Below, one piece after another: positions 51,602-58,165 of a stretch of DNA of 58,165 nt (positions are counted from its first letter, which is position 1; the number at the start of each line of letters is the position of its first letter). The stretch comes from Planctomycetota bacterium (GTDB lineage Bacteria; Planctomycetota; Planctomycetia; Pirellulales; Pirellulaceae): NCBI GenBank assembly GCA_026692905.1, contig JAPLNL010000116.1, positions 1 through 58,165 on the forward strand, read 5' to 3'. The position numbers and the translations under genes are program-made. Below the pieces are notes generated by a model. It ran no database searches and was not told the DNA's origin. It was given only the letters and a program-made list of their open reading frames with translations.

Positions 51602-52570
51602 CTAGCGATGCGACTGGCTCGGACATTTTTTCGCTGGGATTGCTACTGGAACGTGCCTGGCAGAAACCGGCTTGCTCGGCGGCATGAGAACAGTATCGAT
51701 CACATGAATAACACCGTTGCTGGCTAAAACATCGTTCTTGATCACAGTGGCATTCTCAACGGCTAGCTTACCGTCTTGTAGCTGGAACCGAACGGAGCTT
51801 CCTTGCAGAGTCTTGGCGCTCGCTGCACCGATCGCGTCCTTTGCAGAAACACTCCCCGAAATGACGTGGAACTTAAGTATCCCGATCAAGGTCTCTTTGT
51901 TCTCTGGCAGCAGCAAGGAGGCCAACGTCGCTGCTGGAATTTTAGCGAAGGCTTCGTCTGTAGGGGCCAAAACGGTGTAGGGCGCATTGCCAGCGAAAAC
52001 CCCTGCAAGATCTGCGGCACTCAAAGCTGCCAGCAAGGTTTTGAACATGCCGGTTGACTTGGCCGTTTCAACGATATTGTTTTCTTTGGGGCCTGGCATC
52101 AAAACATCGCTAATAACATGAATAATTCCGTTGCTAGCTTGGACGTTCGCCTGAAGCACTTGAGCATTTCCAAATTTGGGATTCAATCCATCGCCAGTCA
52201 GTCGGAAAGTCGTTCCTTCCAAGGTCTTGATCGGATTTCCTTCCGATGGACGTTTTAGCTCGCCAAGAGATCGTTCTCCTACAACGACGTGAGCTTTTAG
52301 GATGTTTGTCAGCATTTCGCGTCCGCTTGGCTTCATTAAATCTGCAACCGTTTCGGCGGGAAGCTTCGTAAAGGCTTCGTCGGTCGGAGCAAAAACTGTG
52401 AACTCATTATTCGTTTGAAGTGCTTTATCAAGCCCTGATACGACCAAAAGGCTAACAAGTGTTTTGAACTGACCATTGGATGCAGCAACCTGGACGAGAT
52501 TGTCCTCGGCTCGCAAAGGGCTCAACGCCAGTGTAGAAAGCAAGCATAGGACTTGGAAAAACCGTTTCAT
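51602..52570 (-). CDS. Secreted protein with two fasciclin (FAS1) domains
   Basis: The start is ATG 52570, with GGAG about 9 bases upstream and a signal peptide MKRFFQVLCLLSTLALSPLR ending at A-EDN. Two FAS1 domains fill the 322 residues. The first has LQTNNEFTVFAPTDEAFTKL and ILKAHVVVGERSLGELK; the second has APYTVLAPTDEAFAKIPAAT and ILKFHVISGSVSAKDAI. Each ends with the ASNGVIHVID/SD motif. FAS1 domains mediate adhesion in the matrix or cell surface. The region after the second domain (PVAIPAKKCPSQSHR) is short and unstructured. It converges on the FG-GAP gene. Confidence 0.9.
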   Translation of the reverse strand: MKRFFQVLCLLSTLALSPLRAEDNLVQVAASNGQFKTLVSLLVVSGLDKALQTNNEFTVFAPTDEAFTKLPAETVADLMKPSGREMLTNILKAHVVVGERSLGELKRPSEGNPIKTLEGTTFRLTGDGLNPKFGNAQVLQANVQASNGIIHVISDVLMPGPKENNIVETAKSTGMFKTLLAALSAADLAGVFAGNAPYTVLAPTDEAFAKIPAATLASLLLPENKETLIGILKFHVISGSVSAKDAIGAASAKTLQGSSVRFQLQDGKLAVENATVIKNDVLASNGVIHVIDTVLMPPSKPVSARHVPVAIPAKKCPSQSHR

Positions 52571-52859
52571 AATTTGTCTCCGAAGGAACGTTAATCGTTG
52601 AACCGAACCACACTCAATCATTCGAAGAGAGGAAACGATTGGATTCAAAATAGACGCCATCTTGAGGCAACTGCGGTTAAGAGTACTCCTATTTTGTTTT
52701 CGCCGCAGAACCAATATTGCAAACCGTAAAGGAATCGTTGGTCTGGAGCGGCGTTTTGGGGTTGGTTTCGATTGAGTATTGTTCGATGTTGGTTTAGCCG
52801 TGTATCGGTGTATCGGCGGCAGTTCGTGTCTGCGGTGGCTCGCCAGGGTGCGCATAAAA

Positions 52860-52886
52860 AAAGCGGAGGCTGTTGGCCTCCGCTTT
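52860..52886 (-). terminator. Rho-independent terminator for ppdK
   Basis: AAAGCGGAGGC pairs perfectly with GCCTCCGCTTT around a 5-base loop. On the reverse strand the stem is followed by a run of seven T (TTTTTTTATG). It lies about 130 bases downstream of the ppdK stop and in the right direction. Confidence 0.85.
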
Positions 52887-52934
52887 GGTGGGTTTTGGTT
52901 AGCGGTTTTGCACCGGTAGTTAGCCAGTTCAAAA

Positions 52935-52975
52935 CCCCTCACCCCCGGCCCCTCTTCACTTAAAGGGGCGAGGGG
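52935..52975. repeat. CCCCTC/GAGGGG hairpin repeat
   Basis: CCCCTC (52935-52940) pairs with GAGGGG (52970-52975) and inside it GCCCCT pairs with AGGGGC, with a 7-base bulge on the left. This C-rich hairpin is, as I recall, a widespread intergenic repeat in planctomycetes. Confidence 0.6.
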
Positions 52976-53017
52976 AGTAACAGCGTCGGGGCTAGCTAGC
53001 GCCCGTCGGCCAATGAA

Positions 53018-55819
53018 CTACTTTCGCGATGTCTTTGACTTGGTTGCGCCTGTCTTTGCCTTGGAGTCTTTGATGACCTTTGGTGGCGTGACTTTGGCTG
53101 GATGACGCAACGCTGCTTGAGCTGCTGCCAAGCGAGCGATTGGCACTCGGAATGGACTGCAGCTGACGTAGTCGAGACCAATGATGTGGCAGAACTCGAC
53201 AGATGATGGATCTCCACCGTGCTCGCCGCAGATACCGATCTTGAGGTCTGGCTTCGTCGATCGGCCCTTGTCCACACCGATCTTCATCAACTGACCAACA
53301 CCTGTTCGATCGATCGAAGCAAATGGGTTCGCTTTGATGATTTCTAAGGTTTGGTAAGCTGGAAGGAACGAGCCCGAGTCGTCGCGGCTCATACCCAAAC
53401 AGGTTTGGGTCAAGTCGTTGGTACCGAACGAGAAGAACTCAGCCGACTCAGCAATTTCGTCGGCGGTCAAAGCACCACGAGGCACTTCGATCATCGTTCC
53501 GACGGTGTATGGGAACTTCTTGCCGGTTGCCTTCATGACTTCTGCAGCCACTCGGTGAACGATTTCCACTTGCAGATCGAGTTCCTTCTTGAAGCCGACC
53601 AATGGCACCATCACCTCAGGCTTGACTTTGATGCCTTCCTTGATGACCACAGCGGCGGCTTGGAAAATAGCTCGAGCTTGCATCTCGGTGATTTCTGGAC
53701 GCAAGATACCGAGTCGGCAACCGCGGAAGCCCAACATTGGGTTGAACTCGTGCAGTTCCGAAACCAACCTTGCCACTTCAGCGACGGTTGTCTTGAGTTG
53801 CTTGGCGACTTCTTCTTGGCCCTTGTGATTGTCATGCTGTGGCAAGAATTCGTGCAACGGTGGATCGAGCAAACGAATGCAACCTGGCAGACCGTTCAAG
53901 GCTCGGAAGATGCCTTCGAAGTCTTTTTGCTGATAAGGTAGCAAGGTGGCGAGTGCCTTCTTGCGATCCTCTTCTGCTTTGGCCAAGATCATTTGGCGGA
54001 CAGCGATGATTCGGTCCCCTTCGAAGAACATGTGTTCTGTACGGCAAAGGCCAATGCCTTCTGCGCCGAAGGCGATCGCGTTGACAACTTGGTCTGGTTG
54101 GTCAGCATTGGTTCGCATTCCGAGTGTTCGGTATTTGTCTGCGAGCTTCATCAAGAAGTCGTAATACTGGAAAACCTTGCTGTCCTTTGGCTTCATCGTC
54201 TTGTTGACAAGAACTTGCTTGAGTTCGCTGTCCGCAGTCGCGATCTTGCCATGGAACACTTCGCCGGTCGTACCGTTGATGCTAATGAAGTCACCTTCTT
54301 TGAGCGTGACTCCCTTGCACTTGAGCGTACCCTTGTGGTAGTCGATTTCGACATCGCCAGCACCGGCCACGCAAACTTTACCCATTTGACGAGCGACCAA
54401 CGCTGCGTGGCTGGAAACGCCACCGCGAGCAGTCAGAATACCGTCCGAAGCGATCATGCCTCGAAGATCTTCGGGGCTGGTTTCGATACGAGCTAAAACA
54501 ACGCTTTGTCCCTTGGCTGCGAGTTCTTCGGCTTTGCCAGCGGTGAAGACGACGGCGCCAGAAGCTGCACCTGGGCCAGCAGGGAGGCCGATCGCCATGA
54601 GACGACCTTCTTTGGTGGCAGCAGCATATGCGGTCGTATCGAAGATCGGCTGGAGCAATTGATTAAGGGCTTCAGGGTCTCCGGACTTGATTGCGTGTTC
54701 TGGAGTCATCAGCTTTTCTTTAACCATGTCGTGAGCGATCTTGACATAGGCCAAAGCGGTACGCTTGCCGTTCCGAGTTTGAAGCATGTAGAGCTTCTTC
54801 TTCTCGATGGTGAACTCGAAGTCCTGGACATCGCCGAAGTTCTTTTCGAGCGTCTTTCGAACATCGTTCAATTCTTTGTGTGCAGCGCCGATCGTTTTGT
54901 CCTTGGCCATCTCAGCGATGGTTAACGGAGTTCGAACGCCAGCAACCACGTCTTCACCTTGCGCGTTAACGAGGTACTCACCGTAGAATACGTTGTTGCC
55001 GTTAGCAGGGTCGCGAGTGAAGGCAACGCCGGTTGCACAGTCATCGCCCATGTTGCCGAACACCATCGCCTGTACGTTGACGGCGGTACCCCATTCGTCT
55101 GGAATGCGGTACTTTTGGCGATAGAGAATCGCTCGGTCGTTCATCCATGAGCTGAACACTGCAAAGACAGCGCCTTCGAGTTGCTTAACAGGATCGGTTG
55201 GGAACGCCTTGCCGGTCCAATCCTTGATCAGCTTCTTGAATCGCTTGACGAGTTCTTGAAGATTGGCGGCGGAGAATTCGGTGTCATCTTTGACGCCGAC
55301 TTCTTTTTTGAGCGCGTCCATGACTTCTTCAAACGGCTCGTGGTCGTTTTCATTTTTCTTTTGGACGCCCATCACAACGTCGCCGTACATTTGAAGGAAT
55401 CGTCGATACGAATCCCAGGCAAAGCGTGGGTTGGCGGTTGCAGCGGCGAGACCTTCGCAGGTTGCGTCGTTGAGTCCAAGGTTGAGGATAGTATCCATCA
55501 TACCAGGCATAGAGTCGCGAGCACCCGAGCGAACCGAAACGAGAAGCGGATTCTTGACGTCGCCAAACTTCTTGCCGGCTTCTTTCTCGAGCCACTTGAC
55601 GGCTTTTTCCATTTCCACAGCGAGTTCAGCTGGGGCTTTGCGACCATTTTTGTAGTAATTGACGCAGACTTCCGTCGTGATGGTGAAGCCGGAAGGGACC
55701 GGCAAACCAATTTTGGTCATTTGGGCAAGGTTAGCGCCTTTACCACCGAGCAGAGCCTTCATGTCTCCGCCGCCATCGGTTTTCGATTTTCCAAAAAAAT
55801 AGATCAACTTGTTAGCCAT
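53018..55819 (-). CDS. ppdK: Pyruvate, phosphate dikinase
   Basis: ATG at 55819 starts [20 protein letters not shown]; 41 codons upstream are not family-like. The 933 residues hold the full PPDK layout. The ATP-grasp domain has [20 protein letters not shown] and [11 protein letters not shown]. The swivelling domain carries the phosphohistidine in [20 protein letters not shown]. The C-terminal barrel contains [17 protein letters not shown] and [18 protein letters not shown] with the catalytic Cys in [17 protein letters not shown]. It interconverts PEP, AMP and PPi with pyruvate, ATP and phosphate. The last 25 residues are a Lys/Thr/Ser-rich tail. Divergent from the gene at 55991; a terminator lies downstream. 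Confidence 0.95.
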   Translation of the reverse strand: MANKLIYFFGKSKTDGGGDMKALLGGKGANLAQMTKIGLPVPSGFTITTEVCVNYYKNGRKAPAELAVEMEKAVKWLEKEAGKKFGDVKNPLLVSVRSGARDSMPGMMDTILNLGLNDATCEGLAAATANPRFAWDSYRRFLQMYGDVVMGVQKKNENDHEPFEEVMDALKKEVGVKDDTEFSAANLQELVKRFKKLIKDWTGKAFPTDPVKQLEGAVFAVFSSWMNDRAILYRQKYRIPDEWGTAVNVQAMVFGNMGDDCATGVAFTRDPANGNNVFYGEYLVNAQGEDVVAGVRTPLTIAEMAKDKTIGAAHKELNDVRKTLEKNFGDVQDFEFTIEKKKLYMLQTRNGKRTALAYVKIAHDMVKEKLMTPEHAIKSGDPEALNQLLQPIFDTTAYAAATKEGRLMAIGLPAGPGAASGAVVFTAGKAEELAAKGQSVVLARIETSPEDLRGMIASDGILTARGGVSSHAALVARQMGKVCVAGAGDVEIDYHKGTLKCKGVTLKEGDFISINGTTGEVFHGKIATADSELKQVLVNKTMKPKDSKVFQYYDFLMKLADKYRTLGMRTNADQPDQVVNAIAFGAEGIGLCRTEHMFFEGDRIIAVRQMILAKAEEDRKKALATLLPYQQKDFEGIFRALNGLPGCIRLLDPPLHEFLPQHDNHKGQEEVAKQLKTTVAEVARLVSELHEFNPMLGFRGCRLGILRPEITEMQARAIFQAAAVVIKEGIKVKPEVMVPLVGFKKELDLQVEIVHRVAAEVMKATGKKFPYTVGTMIEVPRGALTADEIAESAEFFSFGTNDLTQTCLGMSRDDSGSFLPAYQTLEIIKANPFASIDRTGVGQLMKIGVDKGRSTKPDLKIGICGEHGGDPSSVEFCHIIGLDYVSCSPFRVPIARLAAAQAALRHPAKVTPPKVIKDSKAKTGATKSKTSRK

Positions 55820-55990
55820 GGCCGAATGCAATGCTCCAATGTTTCTGCAAAAATCATGTTGGGTCCGACAGCGTCGGATGTCATTGTGACATACCCCAGA
55901 AATACGGGCGAAGAGTGTACTTTCGCGACTACATATCGTCAATTGCCGTTAGCCGCCCGATATTCAACTCCACTTGGAAAATAGGCTCCA

Positions 55991-57910
55991 ATGAACGCCC
56001 CCAAACAACTGCTGAACGCACTCACCAAGTTTCTAAACGATCCCACATCTACGTCGCCGAGTGAGGGCATTTCATTCCAAGCATTTGTTGTGGATAGCTT
56101 CGAAACGTGCGTTTTGATGGCGGAATCATCCGGGAATCCTTGGTTCTTCAGGCCGTTCCCATCTCCCCAGCCTTCGCCAAGTTCCGAAGTTTCGGGATCG
56201 CAAACAGTCGCCAACGACTGGAATGTTCACCATCCATTGACACGCGAAGTTCAGAATATTTGCAGTGAAATCGTTACGAAACCTGGCATTGCGAAAGAAA
56301 TAGAACGCTTGGTTGTTTTGCAGAATTCAGAGCTCGGAACGGTGTTGAGCTTCCCATGCAACCACCTCAATCACGTCGCCACCATCTTGCGAAAATGGGG
56401 AGCTCCGCCAGAAAACGTCCTTCGGGATTGGAGGTCACAATTAAGGTCATTTGGCCAACCGACGCCCAACACGGCCGAAACATTTGTTACCGATGACGGT
56501 CGCCTCGTTCCGCTTACTGGCATTATTAAGCAATTGAACAAGAGTGCCCCCAACGATCCAAAAAAGGATTCACTTTTGGGAAAGAGAAGCCCCTTTCTGA
56601 TTTCGCCGCCTGATTGGCCGTGGGCATTGTCTCGTCCTGAGTCAGCGATTCAGGAAGAGCAATTTGACTTGGGTAATCCGCAAAGCTCTAGCCTTTCGAA
56701 CTCGGGGACTTCGTTTGCACTGCGCGCAAATCGTCCGCAAAAGAACTCGAATAAGAACAAGCTTTGGATGGGTGCCGCCGTTCTACTGGTCGCCTCTTTG
56801 ATTTTGGCGAGTTTGTTCCTCCTTCCAAATTTGGAGCAGGAGCAAATACCAAAGCCTATCGCAAAAGCGAAGGACAAAAGCGCACTTAATAATGACGGGA
56901 AACTTACTAACGACGGATATATGGAAGAAGTCGCTAACCTATCCAAAGAAACCAAAGTCACGAAAAACAATTCAATCGAGAGCACGGAGCAAGAAACGGC
57001 AACCGAAACCATGGAACTTGTGACGACTCCCCATCCATCCGCAGGAGTGGAAGAAGCGGAGTCACAGCAAAATGAAAAAATGGTGCAAGCGTTGCTTGCG
57101 GAGCTCAACCCAATCGGAAACAACTCGATCCGTCTCGATCAATCATCGCCTTCGTCCATCATCAGCGATGTTTTGAAACCGAATACTGCCGATAGTGGGC
57201 TAGCCAACCTCGTGATCATCGATGCAATCGAGATGACAAGCGAATCCGATGATGAATCCAAATCGAACGAATTGAATTCGAATGACACGGAGGCCGAGGA
57301 ACTCAAGGTCGTCACGACGGAACGCGGCGTTATCACCTTGGAAAAACCACTCACCCTTCGATCTGCCTACGCGAAAGAAATCGTATCCATTGGCAAGCCC
57401 GTATTGGTAAAGGCATCGCGTTGCGAGATCGAACTGAAATTGTCGGACAAAGTCGTTGTTGAGCCGATGGAGGTCGCGACGATCGACGGATCAGGCAAGG
57501 CGACTTGGAAAATCGCAATCGAAGACGAAGCACCCGAAATGCTAGTGAGGATCGAATCCAAACCCGGCGCACGATGGGAGATCAAGGCATGGGTTGGCTT
57601 GCGTGAAGAGAGAGAGGCAATGCTATTTGGAATTGGACCTCGCGACGCACAGAGCGTTGGCAATCGGTTGATAGACTACAAACAACGAGTCAGCTTCACG
57701 ATCGAATCGCTTCGGACGAAACGCTCCAATTCGCGAGGGCAATCCTCGAGCGTGATCACCAGCCAAATCAAACAGTTGGAGCTCCAAGAAAAAGAAGTGG
57801 AAAAAGCGATCGAGCGCTGGCAAGTCATTGCTCGCTTGAGCCATTTCTTTTTCGACACGCATGAAATTCGAATGCAGTTCACGGCCATCGAGAAGGATTT
57901 AGCGAAGTAG
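55991..57910 (+). CDS. Unrecognised membrane protein with C-terminal coiled coil
   Basis: I do not recognise a family. The 639 residues divide into a cytoplasmic N-terminal part of about 250 residues (ISFQAFVVDSFETCVLMAES, then LVVLQNSELGTVLSFPCNHL) and one membrane helix near 258-276 (KLWMGAAVLLVASLILASLF). A low-complexity acidic/Ser/Thr-rich stretch with many Glu and Asn residues follows. The C-terminal domain has LTLRSAYAKEIVSIGKPVLV and a final coiled-coil (QIKQLELQEKEVEKAIERWQ). The layout suggests a protein that links the cytoplasm with a folded domain outside. It is divergent from ppdK (172 bases). Confidence 0.7.
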   Translation: MNAPKQLLNALTKFLNDPTSTSPSEGISFQAFVVDSFETCVLMAESSGNPWFFRPFPSPQPSPSSEVSGSQTVANDWNVHHPLTREVQNICSEIVTKPGIAKEIERLVVLQNSELGTVLSFPCNHLNHVATILRKWGAPPENVLRDWRSQLRSFGQPTPNTAETFVTDDGRLVPLTGIIKQLNKSAPNDPKKDSLLGKRSPFLISPPDWPWALSRPESAIQEEQFDLGNPQSSSLSNSGTSFALRANRPQKNSNKNKLWMGAAVLLVASLILASLFLLPNLEQEQIPKPIAKAKDKSALNNDGKLTNDGYMEEVANLSKETKVTKNNSIESTEQETATETMELVTTPHPSAGVEEAESQQNEKMVQALLAELNPIGNNSIRLDQSSPSSIISDVLKPNTADSGLANLVIIDAIEMTSESDDESKSNELNSNDTEAEELKVVTTERGVITLEKPLTLRSAYAKEIVSIGKPVLVKASRCEIELKLSDKVVVEPMEVATIDGSGKATWKIAIEDEAPEMLVRIESKPGARWEIKAWVGLREEREAMLFGIGPRDAQSVGNRLIDYKQRVSFTIESLRTKRSNSRGQSSSVITSQIKQLELQEKEVEKAIERWQVIARLSHFFFDTHEIRMQFTAIEKDLAK

Positions 57911-58165
57911 GGTTTTCTTGCGGTTGCAGTCACTGTCGATCACGTTCTCAATGACAAAACTTAGCTACAATAGCGTGGGTCAGTAAACAATTAATTCCTA
58001 ACTCGGGAGGGTGAGGCTCCTGCCGAACCGCTGCACCATTGGCTCGGCAGGAGCCTCGCCCTCCCTAAGGTTTTCAACGGAATTGACTTTGCAAAGATGT
58101 TTACAGCGGTGGCCTCGCCCTCCCAAACCGCACCTTGCCTTCCTAAAACATTTTGCACAATACGA
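57911..58165. other. Intergenic tail with GGGAGGG repeats
   Basis: No gene is seen. It holds the long hairpin at 58005-58065 and a further half copy (GGTGGCCTCGCCCTCCC) near 58109-58125. Confidence 0.6.
58005..58065. repeat. 22-bp-stem hairpin repeat
   Basis: GGGAGGGTGAGGCTCCTGCC and the next bases GA pair with TC, then GGCAGGAGCCTCGCCCTCCC, over 22 bp with a single G-U, around a 17-base loop (58027-58043). It lies 95 bases past the stop of the gene at 55991. Such GGCTCCTGCC palindromes are frequent between genes in Rhodopirellula relatives, from memory. Confidence 0.75.

Larger units (their letters stand above)
52571..53017. other. Intergenic region between FAS1 and ppdK
   Basis: A long frame overlaps this region upstream of the FAS1 start, but its composition (many Arg, Pro, Ser) is not protein-like. 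The ppdK terminator (52860-52886) and another hairpin (52935-52975) lie here; the FAS1 promoter should too. Confidence 0.6.

Noticed and set aside
52571-52942. N-terminal extension of the FAS1 gene
   Set aside because: The extra 124 codons are Arg/Pro/Ser-rich, run through the ppdK terminator, and the internal ATG at 52570 has a ribosome-binding site and signal peptide.

Overview
The window looks like a chromosomal segment of a planctomycete, probably of the Pirellulaceae/Rhodopirellula type. The signs are typical of that group. There is a DUF1549/DUF1553 heme protein paired with a Tat-exported DUF1501 protein, a DUF1080 protein, and a Tat-exported Gfo/Idh oxidoreductase next to DUF6807 (PmoA-like). 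There is a redoxin, cytochrome c and copper-monooxygenase fusion, and there are giant secreted proteins with dockerin and Calx-beta modules whose N-termini carry LEPR-like motifs. Short dispersed hairpins are abundant. Base composition is near 50% GC.

Left end (1-8.3 kb): an eroded accessory zone. It holds fused remnants of a recombinase-associated gene and a DUF1156 methylase, a PaiB-like regulator, a DHCW cupin and a GNAT/gamma-glutamyltransferase chimera that has lost its catalytic part. A nitrilase-family hydrolase, a relic IS end, a DUF6065 protein and a RAYT-like transposase broken by an amber codon follow. Part of a second RAYT copy lies beside it.

8.3-22.8 kb: two giant secreted proteins flank a GT25-like glycosyltransferase. 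The first is a 3283-residue Rhs/YD-repeat protein with an SPPPP-rich linker, three tandem Calx-beta-like units and an embedded dockerin. Its C-terminal domain resembles the Bacillus Tgl transglutaminase, and a secreted partner gene follows one base downstream. The second is a beta-helix/Calx-beta/dockerin protein interrupted by an in-frame amber codon.

22.8-28 kb: a one-directional array of small genes (zinc ribbon, DUF6714, several membrane proteins and others). They are separated by a structured repeat of about 148-150 bp with near-constant length. The layout looks like an integron cassette array without an integrase, but the repeat does not fold like a standard attC. A pseudopilin gene and a three-hairpin element close the region.

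28-58 kb: ordinary planctomycete genome with mostly secreted, envelope and metabolic genes. These include a PQQ-like propeller, a TerB-like protein, a two-domain AhpD-like protein, and an RND transporter coupled to the redoxin/heme/copper protein. A four-gene oxidoreductase and sugar-porter operon, the DUF1549-DUF1501 operon, hemB (Mg type) and a DUF1080/diheme cytochrome/FG-GAP cluster come next. A FAS1 protein, pyruvate phosphate dikinase and an unrecognised membrane protein end the window. Several families of structured repeats sit between these genes. One occurs three times (near 30.05, 37.6 and 42.5 kb) with a long hairpin and may be a noncoding RNA or a mobile REP-like element.

All calls come from reading the sequence and from memory of protein families; no database search was run.
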